A DNA stretch of 27,190 nt from CAZKXX01 sp964556705 (GCA_964556705.1 CAZKXX010000048.1:1-27190), one strand, 5' to 3'; counted from the stretch's first letter, positions 15,658-23,716 are shown. The notes: a model not told the origin generated them from the letters alone. Made by a program: numbers and translations.

Positions 15658-16602
15658 CTACCGGTCTTCCCTTTCAATTTTTTCGAGAAACGCTTCGAGT
15701 CCGGCCGGCAGCGGCGCCGTCAGGCGCAGCGCCTCGCCCGTGCGCGGGTGCTGGAATTCGAGCGACGCGGCGTGGAGGAAGTTGCGTTCGAGTGTGGGCG
15801 CCTCGCGCCCGCCGAGCCGCAACTTTGCCGGCGCGCCGTAAAGCGTGTCGCCCACCACAGGATGCCGGAGGTGCGCGAAGTGGACGCGAAGCTGATGCGT
15901 GCGTCCGGTGCGCGGCTCGGCGGCGACCAGGGTGAAGTGCGGAAACCGCCGCAGAACGCGAAACGCCGTCAGCGCTTCGCGCGGCCGGATTCCCCCGGCC
16001 TTCATCCTCACGCGCCTCACCGGATCGCGGCCGACGGACGCGCGGATTTCGCCGCTTTCTTTCTCCACGCGGCCGTGCACGAGCAGCGTGTAGGTCTTGC
16101 GGACCTGTCGCGATTTGAATTGCCCGGCGAGGGCGCGATGCGCGGCGTCGTTTTTCGCCGCGACGATCAATCCCGACGTCATGCGGTCCAGGCGATGGAC
16201 GATACCGGGACGAAGCGGGCCGCCCGTCTCAGAAAGCTTGCCGATGTGATGGAGCAGAGCGTTGACGAGCGTTCCGGCCTTCACGCCCGCGCCCATGTGC
16301 ACCACCATGCCGGCGGGTTTGTCCAGCGCGACGAGGTCGTCGTCTTCAAAGACGATGTCGAGCGGAAGATCTTCGGGCCGGGCGCGGAGTTCGGCGCGTT
16401 CGGCGCGGACGGCGATGCGCGCGCCCGCTTCAACCGTCTCGCCCGCTTTGCGCGCCGGGCGGCCGCCGACGGCGACCTGGCCCGCGGCAATCAGCCGCTG
16501 GATCTGGCTGCGGCTCCACTCGGGCATCGAGCGCGCCAGGAACACGTCGAGCCGCGCGCCCGCGGCTTCCGCCGGCACTTCGAATTCCCGCAGCTCATCC
16601 AT
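15658..16602 (-). CDS. rluD: RluD-type 23S rRNA pseudouridine synthase
   Basis: 314 residues. An S4 RNA-binding domain occupies about 14-75 (GARLDVFLARSMPEWSRSQI, then RLIAAGQVAVGGRPARKAGE). The catalytic domain has LDKPAGMVVHMG (93-104) and the HRLDRMTSG motif with the catalytic aspartate D139, then RTGRTHQLRVHFAHLRHPVVGD split by conserved RxHQIR-like residues. The family converts uridines of helix 69 of 23S rRNA (RluD) or related sites to pseudouridine; the exact target within the RluA/C/D group is inferred from the S4-plus-catalytic layout. The ATG at 16602 (start MDELREFEVP) lies 3 bases from the assembly gap, so its upstream context is missing. It follows lspA on the same strand, a common arrangement. 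Confidence 0.9.
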   Translation of the reverse strand: MDELREFEVPAEAAGARLDVFLARSMPEWSRSQIQRLIAAGQVAVGGRPARKAGETVEAGARIAVRAERAELRARPEDLPLDIVFEDDDLVALDKPAGMVVHMGAGVKAGTLVNALLHHIGKLSETGGPLRPGIVHRLDRMTSGLIVAAKNDAAHRALAGQFKSRQVRKTYTLLVHGRVEKESGEIRASVGRDPVRRVRMKAGGIRPREALTAFRVLRRFPHFTLVAAEPRTGRTHQLRVHFAHLRHPVVGDTLYGAPAKLRLGGREAPTLERNFLHAASLEFQHPRTGEALRLTAPLPAGLEAFLEKIEREDR

Positions 16603-16605
16603 GGG

Positions 16606-16615
16606 NNNNNNNNNN
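16606..16615. other. Assembly gap (10 N)
   Basis: Ten unknown bases between lspA and the rluD-like gene. The C-terminal end of lspA and the ribosome site of rluD lie within or across it; the real distance is unknown. Confidence 0.95.
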
Positions 16616-17098
16616 GTGCAGGATGACGAAGCCCGCGCCCGCCACAATCGCCGCGTCCGCCATGTTGAACGCCGGCCAGTGGTAGCGCCCCAGGTAAACA
16701 TCCACGAAATCCACCACCTTGCCGTCGCGAATGCGGTCGAAGAGGTTTGAGACCGCGCCGCCGACGATCAGCCCCAAGCCGATGCCCGAAGGCCAGTCGA
16801 GCCTGGGAGTTTTGAGAACGATGCGAATGACCACGGCCAGAACGATGATGGAAATCGCGATGAGCACGAAAGTTTTCCAGGGGGCGGGAGAATCCGCGAA
16901 CAGCCCGAACGCCGCGCCCGGATTCTTCACGTGCGTCAGGTTCAGGAAACGCGGAAAGATGGGAATGATGGCGTGCTCGGGGATGGAATGTTCAACCATC
17001 CGCTTCGTCATCTGGTCGCCGACGAGCACGGTGACCGCGACGGCCGCGTAAAGGGCGCGGGAAAGGTGGCGGAAGTGCACGGAGTGGAGTTTGGACAT
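16616..17098 (-). CDS. lspA: Lipoprotein signal peptidase (signal peptidase II), 3' end lost in gap
   Basis: 161 residues are present before the gap; the family is usually 150-180 long, so only a few residues are missing. It is an inner-membrane aspartic protease that removes signal peptides from lipid-modified prolipoproteins. Four helices are visible. Conserved boxes are DQMTKRMVEH (28-37), NLTHVKNPGAAFGLF (53-67), and the catalytic pair: D121 in GGAVSNLFDRIRDGKVVDFV and D148 in FNMADAAI. The usual glycine before the asparagine of the first box is serine here. ATG at 17098 opens the first cytoplasmic segment. The gene lies 86 bases downstream of ileS, the same order as in many bacteria, including E. 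coli. Confidence 0.94.
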
Positions 17099-17184
17099 GC
17101 CCGGGTCAGGGGTCCGCGGTCAGCCTTCGGCGGCACGGGCTGGCCGAAAACGTCCTTCTACTCGTAACGGCAGGCGCGCCGTCG

Positions 17185-20034
17185 CTAAACCGTGGCTTCG
17201 ATTTCGTGCAGCGCCGCCGAGCAGCGCTCGCAGACCGTCGGATAATCCGCGTCCTCGCCGACGCGCTCGGAATAATTCCAGCAGCGGTCGCACTTCTTTC
17301 CCGTCGCGCGCTCGACGCGCAGCCGCAGACCAGGGACCGTGGTCTCCGTCAGACCTTTCAAGGTCTCCGGGCCGAACTCGACCTGTGAAACGATGAAGAG
17401 CGTGGGCAGGAAGGCGCGGTACGCTTCGAGCAGCGGGGCCAGTTGCGAGCCGGGAACGAGCACGACTTTGGCTTCCAGCGCGCCGCCGATGAATTTCTGC
17501 TGGCGGGCGGATTCCAGCGCCTTCAGAACTTCGTCGCGCACGGCGATGAGCCGCGGCCAGTTTTCCAGCCGCTTCACGTGCTTTTCCGGCAGCCCTTCGC
17601 GGAAACGCGCGGAGGGGATGAACGCGGCGAGGTGCACGCTCGTTTCGCGCGGCCCTTCGGCCGAGGGAAGATAGGACCAGACTTCGTCGGCCGTGAACGC
17701 CAGCAGCGGAGCGGCGGCGCGCGCCAGCGCGTCGGCAATGCGCCAGAGCACCGTCTGCGCCGCGCGGCGGCGCGCCGAACGCGCCGGCGCCGTATAAAGC
17801 CGGTCCTTCAGGATGTCGAAGTAAAACGCGCTCAGGTCCACCGTGGCAAAATCGTAGAGCGCGCGATAGACCTTGTGGAACGCGTACTCCCGGTACGCCG
17901 CCTCCACGCGCTCGAGCACTTCCGCCGTCCGCGCCAGCGCCCAGACGTCGATCTCTTCGTAGTCCTCCGGCGCCACCGCGTCGCGCGGGGGGGAGAAATC
18001 GTAGAGGTTCGCCAGGCAGTAGCGAAACGTGTTGCGGAGTTTCCGATACGCCTCGGAAAGCCGCGCCAGCGTCTCTTCCGACAGGCCGATGTCTTCGCCC
18101 AGCACGAGTGACGCGGCCCAGAGCCGCAGCACTTCCGCGCCGTGCGTCTTGATGATCTCCATCGGCTCGATGACGTTTCCGAGCGATTTCGACATCGCGT
18201 GTCCCTGCGCGTCCACCACCCAGCCGTGCGTCAGCACGGTGCGGTAAGGCGCCGAGCCGTGAGTGATGAGCGCCACGAGCAGCGAAGAGTGGAACCAGCC
18301 GCGATACTGGTCGCCCGCCTCGAGATAAACGTCGGCGGGCCAGGGCAGGTCGGGCCGCCGCCCGAGCACGGCGAAGTGGCTCGAGCCAGAGTCGAACCAC
18401 ACGTCGAGGATGTCGGTTTCCTTCCGCAGCTTCGTGCCGCCGCAGGCGGGACACTTCGTTCCCGGCGGCACGAGGTCTTCCAGAGGATGCGAGTACCAGG
18501 CGTCGGCGCCTTCGCGGCGAAAGAGTTCGAGGGCGCGCGCGGCAAGTTTCACGCCGAACTCCGGCGGGTCAATCAGCGGTTTGCGGCACGACTCGCAGTG
18601 GAAGACGGTGATCGGCACGCCCCAGGAGCGCTGGCGCGAAATGCACCAGTCCGGTCGTGTGGCGATCATGTTCGAGATGCGTTCCTCGCCCCAGGCGGGC
18701 AACCACTTCGTTTTGCGGATTTCTTCGAGCGCGCGCTGGCGGAGGTTCTTGTGGTCAATCGAAATGAACCACTGTTCGGCGGCGCGAAAGATGACGGGAT
18801 TGTGGCAGCGCCAGCAGTGCGGATAGGAATGGGTCAGCCAGCCGGGCTGCCCCGCAAGCGTTCCGCGTTGCTTCAGGAGCTCGATGATGGATTCGTTCGC
18901 GTCGAAAACTTTCTTGCCTTGGTAGGCGCCGAGCCCTTCGACGAACTCGCCGGCGTCGCCCACCGGGCAGTAGATTTCGATTCCGTAGGCGACTCCCGTC
19001 TGGTAGTCCTCGCGGCCATGTCCGGGGGCGGTGTGGACCGCACCCGTGCCGTCCTCCGCCGTGACGTAGTCGGCGAGGACTCCGAGCACCTTGCGCTCCA
19101 GAAAAGGGTGCTGGAACTCGACCCGTTCGAGCTTGCGGCCCGGAATCCGAGCCAGCACCTGATGCGCCTGAAGACCCGTCTCATGCAGCGTCGGGGCGTG
19201 CCGGCGGCTTTCCACCAGATAGACGTCGCCCTTTTCATCGGCCGCCGCGACGTATTCGAATTCGGGATGAAACGCCACGGCCATCGAGGCGGGAAGCGTC
19301 CACGGCGTCGTCGTCCAGATCAGCACCCAGACTTTGCGCCCTTTCAGCGCCGGATCGAGTTGGGCGGCGTCGCTCAGCAGCGCGTAGCGCGCGTAAATGG
19401 AACGGCTCTTGTGATCTTCGTATTCGACTTCCGCTTCCGCCAGCGCCGTCTTGCAGGAAATGCACCAGTGCACGGGCTTCAGGCCGCGATAGACGTAGCC
19501 TTCGCCGAGGAATTTCAAAAACGCCTCGGCAATCTGCGCCTCGTATTCGAAGTCCATCGTCAGGTAGGGCCGGTCCCATTCACCGAGAATTCCCAGGCGG
19601 CGGAAGTCCTGGCGCTGAAGCTCCACGAATTTCTCGGCGTAGCGGCGGCAGGCGCGGCGGATTTCCGCCTGGCTCATCTTCGCCTTCTTCGCGCCCAGTT
19701 CCTTGTCCACGTTGATCTCAATCGGCAAGCCGTGACAGTCCCAGCCGGGCAGGAAGGGCGTGTTGAAGCCTTCGAGCGTCTTCGCCTTGACGATGAAGTC
19801 TTTGAGGATTTTGTTGAGCGCCGTGCCGAGATGAATGCGGCCGTTCGCGTAGGGCGGGCCGTCATGCAGCGTGAAGAGGGGCGCCTCGGCGCGCGCGCGG
19901 CGCTGCTGGCCGTAGAGGTCTTCCTTCGCCCATTTCTCCAGCCTCTTGGGCTCGTTCTGCGGAAGGTTCGCCTTCATCGGAAAGTCGGTGCGAGGCAGGT
20001 TGAGCGTGGATTTCAGGTCGAGCGTCTTCCGCAT
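17185..20034 (-). CDS. ileS: Isoleucyl-tRNA synthetase
   Basis: 949 residues, within the normal size range of bacterial IleRS. It charges tRNA-Ile with isoleucine and edits valine. The HIGH-type motif is PYANGRIHLG (61-70), preceded by FTLHDGP. The editing domain holds WTTTPWTLPASMAVAFHP and GTGAVHTAPGHGREDY. The KMSKS loop is AMSKSLGN near 611-618, and the C-terminal zinc site is CDRC with CERC, 20 residues apart. The ATG at 20034 is chosen because GGAGG lies 4 bases upstream and a TATAAT promoter sits about 30 bases before it; the frame stays open to 20142 but that part lies upstream of the promoter. No T-box or other leader riboswitch is present, as the leader is only about 20 bases. It heads an ileS-lspA-rluD group. 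Confidence 0.97.
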   Translation of the reverse strand: MRKTLDLKSTLNLPRTDFPMKANLPQNEPKRLEKWAKEDLYGQQRRARAEAPLFTLHDGPPYANGRIHLGTALNKILKDFIVKAKTLEGFNTPFLPGWDCHGLPIEINVDKELGAKKAKMSQAEIRRACRRYAEKFVELQRQDFRRLGILGEWDRPYLTMDFEYEAQIAEAFLKFLGEGYVYRGLKPVHWCISCKTALAEAEVEYEDHKSRSIYARYALLSDAAQLDPALKGRKVWVLIWTTTPWTLPASMAVAFHPEFEYVAAADEKGDVYLVESRRHAPTLHETGLQAHQVLARIPGRKLERVEFQHPFLERKVLGVLADYVTAEDGTGAVHTAPGHGREDYQTGVAYGIEIYCPVGDAGEFVEGLGAYQGKKVFDANESIIELLKQRGTLAGQPGWLTHSYPHCWRCHNPVIFRAAEQWFISIDHKNLRQRALEEIRKTKWLPAWGEERISNMIATRPDWCISRQRSWGVPITVFHCESCRKPLIDPPEFGVKLAARALELFRREGADAWYSHPLEDLVPPGTKCPACGGTKLRKETDILDVWFDSGSSHFAVLGRRPDLPWPADVYLEAGDQYRGWFHSSLLVALITHGSAPYRTVLTHGWVVDAQGHAMSKSLGNVIEPMEIIKTHGAEVLRLWAASLVLGEDIGLSEETLARLSEAYRKLRNTFRYCLANLYDFSPPRDAVAPEDYEEIDVWALARTAEVLERVEAAYREYAFHKVYRALYDFATVDLSAFYFDILKDRLYTAPARSARRRAAQTVLWRIADALARAAAPLLAFTADEVWSYLPSAEGPRETSVHLAAFIPSARFREGLPEKHVKRLENWPRLIAVRDEVLKALESARQQKFIGGALEAKVVLVPGSQLAPLLEAYRAFLPTLFIVSQVEFGPETLKGLTETTVPGLRLRVERATGKKCDRCWNYSERVGEDADYPTVCERCSAALHEIEATV

Positions 20035-20062
20035 GAAACCTCCGGCAAAGGATAAACATCGC

Positions 20063-20092
20063 ATTATAAAGAAGAAACGAAGAGGGTGTCCA
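20063..20092 (-). promoter_or_regulatory. Sigma-70 promoter of ileS
   Basis: On the minus strand, TGGACA (20092-20087, five of six) and a perfect TATAAT (20068-20063) are 18 bases apart. The predicted start near 20056 leaves a leader of about 22 bases that includes the GGAGG ribosome site, which also decides the ileS start codon. Confidence 0.7.
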
Positions 20093-20264
20093 GCCGCGAA
20101 GAGGCGGGCCGCTGTCTCGCTCGATCGAACGCGGGCTTTCAATCCTGTCCTGTGCGGCGAGGCGAGCTTTCCTGCAACTTTTTCCGCCCTGGCATGTCCA
20201 AAGACGAGAGCCAGGGGGGCCGGGTCACCCGGGCATCCAATTGCGGGAGGCGCACTCGGGGAAT

Positions 20265-20273
20265 TGTGATAAA
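20265..20273 (+). promoter_or_regulatory. Possible extended -10 promoter of the TonB-family gene
   Basis: TGT-GATAAA is an extended -10 element with a four-of-six hexamer. No good -35 box is seen. A start near 20280 would give a leader of about 127 bases containing the hairpin at 20315-20338. The remainder of the 372-base divergent region (20035-20406) shows no gene. Confidence 0.4.
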
Positions 20274-20314
20274 CTGTAGAGGGTGGGTGGGAGCCTGACT
20301 GCGAGGTTTCTCCC

Positions 20315-20338
20315 CGGGGGGCAACTTTTAGCCCCCCG
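20315..20338 (+). promoter_or_regulatory. Structured 5' leader hairpin of the TonB-family gene
   Basis: CGGGGGGC (20315-20322) and GCCCCCCG (20331-20338) form a perfect 8-bp stem around the loop AACTTTTA. About 65 bases of purine-rich leader follow (with GGGGAACGC, GGAGGCAAGCC and CCGCAAAGGACTGG) before the ATG at 20407. The layout resembles a cis-regulatory RNA, but I could not match it to a known riboswitch: the CGCAAAG element only recalls the cyclic di-GMP-I class and the rest does not fit. Confidence 0.4.
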
Positions 20339-20406
20339 ATGCCATCAAGCTATGCAAGGGGAACGCATTCGGCGCGGAGGCAAGCCAACCGCAAAGGACT
20401 GGATTC

Positions 20407-21537
20407 ATGCCAACTGACAAGACGCAGGTCGGTGTTGGGTCAGGAAGCGTCTCCAGGGATTCCCAACCCTCGGCCGAGCCGGTCTTCCAGATGACGTTTG
20501 TCGAGGGACCGGGCCTGCTGGTTTCGATCTACCGCCAGATCCGCGAGGCGCTTACCGCACCCAAGATCACGGTGCCGCGGCAGTATTATCGCGGCGAGAT
20601 GGCGCTGCCCGTCTCCGAGATGCGCCCCTGGTATCGCGACGTACCCAACCAGCTTCGGAGTCTGTTCGAAAAACCCAAGCCCCCCGCAATCCCGCTCACT
20701 TCGAAGCCCGTGGATGTCCCCGACATCTGGCAGGACTACCAGCCGCAGACCGCTTCCTGGATTAACTCCGCGCTGGTGCACGTGATTGCTGTGACGGCGC
20801 TCTTCCTGCCCTACATGATTCACCAGATGGTTCCCCAGGTCGAAGCGGCACGGAACTACACGGTCACGGATATTTCGCCGTATCTGCCGAACCTCGCCGG
20901 TGAAGACGACAAGATGGGTGGCGGGGGCGGCGGCGGCGACCGCACTCCCATCCCCGCTTCGAAAGGGGCGGTGCCGCGGTTTACGCGCACGCAACTCGCG
21001 CCTCCGCAGGTGGTGCTGCCGAATCTGGACCCGCAACTCCCGGTCGAGCCCACGCTCCTCGGGCCGCCAGAACTAAGGCTGCCGGAGATGGCCATGAACG
21101 CCCCCCTGGGCGACCCGCAAGGAATCATCGGGCCGTTTTCAAGCGGCCCGGGGTTTGGCGGCGGCATCGGCTCGGGCTCCGGCGGCGGGATCGGCTCGGG
21201 ACGCGGCGGCGGGCTAGGCCCGGGCGAAGGCGGCGGCTTTGGCGGCGGCGCCTATAGCGTGGGTGGCGGCGTTACGGCGCCCATCCCCATCTTCAAGCCC
21301 GACCCGCCGTACTCGGAAGAGGCGCGGAAGGCCAAATACCAGGGGACCGTGGTCCTGATGATCGTCGTGGACGCTCAGGGGAACGTCACCGACGTTCGCG
21401 TAGCCAAGCCGCTCGGCCTCGGCCTCGACGAAAAAGCCGTCGAAACGGTCCGCACGTGGAAGTTCAAGCCCGGGATGCGCCAGGGCAACCCGGTGCCTGT
21501 GCGCGTCATGGTGGAAGTCAGCTTCCGGTTGTTCTAG
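20407..21537 (+). CDS. TonB-family energy transducer
   Basis: 376 residues. A long cytoplasmic N-terminus (1-117) precedes a single membrane helix, WINSALVHVIAVTALFLPYM (118-137). The periplasmic part has a run of seven glycines (171-177), a Pro-rich stretch (LAPPQVVLPNLDPQLPVEP), a Gly/Ser-rich linker (about 245-289), and the TonB C-terminal domain (about 290-376) with PPYSEEARKAKYQGTVVLMI, VDAQGNVTDVRVAKPLG and the closing VRTWKFKPGMRQG. TonB proteins pass energy from the ExbB/ExbD proton channel to outer-membrane transporters. No exbBD or receptor gene lies in the window. The glycine-rich linker replaces the usual Pro-Lys/Glu spacer, and the 117-residue N-terminal extension is far longer than in E. 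coli TonB. AAGGA lies 9 bases before the ATG. Confidence 0.88.
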   Translation: MPTDKTQVGVGSGSVSRDSQPSAEPVFQMTFVEGPGLLVSIYRQIREALTAPKITVPRQYYRGEMALPVSEMRPWYRDVPNQLRSLFEKPKPPAIPLTSKPVDVPDIWQDYQPQTASWINSALVHVIAVTALFLPYMIHQMVPQVEAARNYTVTDISPYLPNLAGEDDKMGGGGGGGDRTPIPASKGAVPRFTRTQLAPPQVVLPNLDPQLPVEPTLLGPPELRLPEMAMNAPLGDPQGIIGPFSSGPGFGGGIGSGSGGGIGSGRGGGLGPGEGGGFGGGAYSVGGGVTAPIPIFKPDPPYSEEARKAKYQGTVVLMIVVDAQGNVTDVRVAKPLGLGLDEKAVETVRTWKFKPGMRQGNPVPVRVMVEVSFRLF

Positions 21538-21590
21538 CTCCGGTCGTGAAGACCTTCCCCTCCGCAATTCCTCCCAAGCGCGGACAATCC

Positions 21591-21619
21591 TTGACACCAA
21601 GCCCTTCTCCCGGTTACTT
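21591..21619 (+). promoter_or_regulatory. Promoter candidate for tRNA-Gln
   Basis: A perfect TTGACA -35 box at 21591-21596 lies 42 bases before the mature tRNA. The -10 region is weak (GTTACT or TTACTT, 16-17 bases downstream). The position is right for a tRNA promoter, and a 10-base palindrome CTTCTAGAAG follows. Confidence 0.45.
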
Positions 21620-21637
21620 CTAGAAGAGCCTCTTTGC

Positions 21638-21711
21638 TGGGAGGTCGTCTAACGGTAGGACTGCAGACTCTGGATCTGCGTATCGGGGTTCGAATCCCTG
21701 CCTCCCAGCCA
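21638..21711 (+). tRNA. tRNA-Gln (anticodon CTG)
   Basis: A 74-base cloverleaf. The acceptor stem TGGGAGG pairs with CCTCCCA, and G is the discriminator with CCA encoded in the DNA. The anticodon stem GCAGA/TCTGC holds the loop CTCTGGA, so the anticodon is CTG, reading CAG. The T arm is CGGGG-TTCGAAT-CCCTG. The U1-A72 pair and G73 are known identity features of bacterial tRNA-Gln and agree with the anticodon. It stands alone between the TonB-family gene and the HxlR region. Confidence 0.95.
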
Positions 21712-21854
21712 AACCTCTTGAAATCAATCAGAAACAGAAATTCTCTCACCCAATTTCTGAGATTCTCTTCAAGCCTGAGCAAAAAAGACCGTCACGCTTC
21801 TCGCTCGACGTGCTTTCCCATCCTGCGGCTGAAGCGTCCAATCTTCGGGCAAAT

Positions 21855-21867
21855 TGTCGGTCCGACA
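21855..21867. promoter_or_regulatory. Palindrome TGTCGG-T-CCGACA upstream of hxlR
   Basis: A perfect 6-bp palindrome with a single-base centre, 50 bases before the HxlR start codon and 8 bases from a second, larger palindrome. It may be an operator. The left arm is one base from TGTCGA, the -35 box of the DGPF promoters further down. Confidence 0.45.
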
Positions 21868-21875
21868 CCTCGTCT

Positions 21876-21898
21876 ATCGCTTGCACAATGCAAGCGAT
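21876..21898. promoter_or_regulatory. 10-3-10 palindrome, likely operator of hxlR
   Basis: ATCGCTTGCA (21876-21885) and TGCAAGCGAT (21889-21898) are perfect inverted arms around CAA, ending 19 bases before the HxlR start. The arms cover a possible -35 box TTGCAC (21881-21886), with TAGAGT (21905-21910) 18 bases downstream as -10. HxlR proteins bind palindromes as dimers and often control their own genes, so an autoregulatory operator is the simplest reading. Confidence 0.6.
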
Positions 21899-21917
21899 GT
21901 GAGGTAGAGTCTGGCCG

Positions 21918-22409
21918 GTGCCGGGCAAGCCCAAAAGAGAACGACGCTCCGGATGCCCCGTGAGCATCTCACTAGAGATCTTCGGGGACCGTTGGTCGCT
22001 TTTGATTATCCGTGACCTGATGGTGAGAGGGTTTCGCACGTTTCGAGAGTTTCAGGAATCGGGCGAAAGGATCGCGACAAACATCCTGGCGGACCGGCTG
22101 CGGAAACTCGAAGAGCGCGGAATCCTCACGGCGGAGCCGGAGGAAACCGACCGGCGAAAGGTGATTTACCGCCTCACAGAGAAAGGAATCGACTTGGCGC
22201 CGGTGCTTCTGGAGCTGCTGATTTGGGGCGCTCGCCACGAAGAGACCCGTCTTCCCTGCGCGCTCATCGAACAGATGGAGAAAAACCGGGAACAAGTGCT
22301 CGCCGAAGTCCGGCGGCGGTGGCAGGAACAGGATCCAACTCCGCTGTTCCCCTCCACTAGAGACCGAGGCACTGACAAAGATTCAGGGCAACCGCGACAG
22401 AAGTTATGA
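21918..22409 (+). CDS. HxlR-family winged-helix transcriptional regulator
   Basis: 163 residues. The family block is CPVSISLEIFGDRWSLLIIR (13-32), followed by RTFREFQESGERIATNILAD, the recognition helix region RLRKLEERGILTAE, and the wing RKVIYRLTEKGIDLAPVLLE. The cysteine at 13 is the conserved N-terminal residue that serves as redox or electrophile sensor in some HxlR proteins. The C-terminal tail of about 50 residues is longer than usual and charged. It starts with GTG at 21918 and has only a distant GAGG, so initiation may be weak. Its stop overlaps the ECF42 ATG (ATGA), so regulator and sigma factor are translated together. Two palindromes lie at its promoter. A linked HxlR regulator suggests control of the sigma factor by a small molecule or stress signal. 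Confidence 0.9.
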   Translation: MPGKPKRERRSGCPVSISLEIFGDRWSLLIIRDLMVRGFRTFREFQESGERIATNILADRLRKLEERGILTAEPEETDRRKVIYRLTEKGIDLAPVLLELLIWGARHEETRLPCALIEQMEKNREQVLAEVRRRWQEQDPTPLFPSTRDRGTDKDSGQPRQKL

Positions 22410-23680
22410 ACTCCAGGCTCGTGGCCACGGACAGCCACACGACGGAAACAGTCCGCCGGGACGTTGAAGCGCTGTACCGCGCGGAATCCCGCCGGGTGCT
22501 CGCCACGCTGATCCGGCTGCTCGGCGACTTCGATCTTGCAGAAGAAGCGCTGCACGACGCCTTCGCGGCGGCGATGTCGCAGTGGCCGCGCGACGGGGTG
22601 CCTGCCAATCCTCGCGCCTGGCTCATTTCGACGGGCCGGTTCAAAGCTATTGACGCGTTGCGCCGGAGAGCGCGGTTCGACGCATCGCTTTCGGCTCTCG
22701 CCGAGCGAATGAGCGCGCAGGCCGCCAGCGAAGAGCCCGGCGATGCGGAAGGCGTTGAGGACGACCGGCTGCGGCTGGTTTTCACCTGCTGTCATCCGGC
22801 TCTGCCGCCGAACGCCCAAATCGCCATGACGCTGCGCGAAGTCTGCGGCCTCACGACGGAGGAAATCGCGCGCGCTTTCCTCACTTCCCCTCCCACGATT
22901 GCCCAGCGCATCGTTCGCGCCAAGTCGAAAATCCGGGACGCGCGCATTCCCTACCAGGTGCCCGCGCAATCGGAGCTGCCGGAAAGGCTCGACGCAGTCT
23001 TGCGCGTCATCTACCTGGTATTCAACGAGGGCTACTCGGCTTCGTCGGGAGATTCGCTGACGCGGGCCGATCACTCCGGCGAAGCCATTCGCCTGGGACG
23101 CCTACTCGTCGAACTCCTGCCCGAGTCCGAAGTCGTGGGATGTCTCGCGCTCATGCTGCTGCAAGAATCGCGTCGAGCCGCACGCACTTCGCCCACTGGA
23201 GACCTGGTCCTGCTGGAAAACCAGGACCGCTCGCTTTGGAACCACGAACTGATCCAAGAAGGGCTGGCGCTGGTGGAGCGAGCCTTCGCCTCGCGACGCA
23301 TCGGTCCGTACACGCTTCAGGCGGCGATTGCGGCGGTGCATGCGCGGGCGGTCGAGTTCGAGGCCACAGACTGGTCGGAGATTGTGGGGCTCTACGACGT
23401 ACTGCTGCGGGCGGAACCCTCGCCCGTCGTCGAACTGAACCGAGCCGTGGCCGTGGCGATGCGCGACGGCCCGCAGGAAGGATTGAAACTTGTGGACGCC
23501 ATTCTGGCCCGGGGTGATCTGCAGGACTACCACCTTGCACACGCGGCTCGCGCCGACCTCTGCCGGCGTTTGGGCAGGACCGCCGAAGCTCGAGCCGCCT
23601 ACCAGCGAGCCCTAAGTCTTTCAAAACAAGGGCCGGAACGGCGATTCCTGGAGCGGCGGCTGGAGGAACTTCAAAACTGA
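22406..23680 (+). CDS. ECF42-type sigma factor with C-terminal TPR-like domain
   Basis: 424 residues, about twice the size of a simple ECF factor. Region sigma-2 spans about 18-90 (RRVLATLIRLLGDFDLAEEA, then AWLISTGRFKAIDALRRRAR). The linker holds LRLVFTCCHPALPPNAQIAM (122-141), a group hallmark, and sigma-4 is at about 137-180 (LTTEEIARAFLTSPPTIAQR). A long C-terminal extension begins with VIYLVFNEGYSASSGDSLTR and continues with TPR-like helices, ending YQRALSLSKQGPERRFLERR. ECF42 factors with this layout are known to be encoded next to DGPF proteins and to lack a classical anti-sigma factor; the C-terminal extension is needed for activity in the studied case. Here it is coupled to hxlR and followed by DGPF genes carrying a matching promoter. 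It should direct RNA polymerase to those genes; the triggering signal is unknown. Confidence 0.92.
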   Translation: MNSRLVATDSHTTETVRRDVEALYRAESRRVLATLIRLLGDFDLAEEALHDAFAAAMSQWPRDGVPANPRAWLISTGRFKAIDALRRRARFDASLSALAERMSAQAASEEPGDAEGVEDDRLRLVFTCCHPALPPNAQIAMTLREVCGLTTEEIARAFLTSPPTIAQRIVRAKSKIRDARIPYQVPAQSELPERLDAVLRVIYLVFNEGYSASSGDSLTRADHSGEAIRLGRLLVELLPESEVVGCLALMLLQESRRAARTSPTGDLVLLENQDRSLWNHELIQEGLALVERAFASRRIGPYTLQAAIAAVHARAVEFEATDWSEIVGLYDVLLRAEPSPVVELNRAVAVAMRDGPQEGLKLVDAILARGDLQDYHLAHAARADLCRRLGRTAEARAAYQRALSLSKQGPERRFLERRLEELQN

Positions 23681-23689
23681 CGTGCCGGT

Positions 23690-23716
23690 TGTCGATTTGG
23701 CATGGCGGCGGACGAC
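23690..23716 (+). promoter_or_regulatory. ECF42-type promoter of the first DGPF gene
   Basis: TGTCGA (23690-23695), 17 bases, then CGAC (23713-23716), located 10 bases after the sigma factor stop and 89 bases before the DGPF start. Recalled literature on ECF42 promoters describes TGTCGA at -35 and CGA/TC-type sequence at -10. The same layout recurs at 24234-24260. Confidence 0.7.

Noticed and set aside
16356..16361. Further TGTCGA boxes within rluD (16356) and ileS (near 17815)
   Set aside because: No CGAC or similar box lies 16-18 bases downstream and both are inside coding sequence.
18142..20055. Plus-strand open frame of 637 codons
   Set aside because: Exact antisense shadow of ileS, which has clear catalytic motifs.
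20315..20406. Cyclic di-GMP-I riboswitch upstream of the TonB-family gene
   Set aside because: Only the CGCAAAG element is reminiscent; the GAAA tetraloop helix and the second conserved stem are not present in order.
21634..21963. 109-codon ORF running across the tRNA gene
   Set aside because: It covers the tRNA-Gln gene and the palindromes ahead of hxlR and has no recognisable domain.
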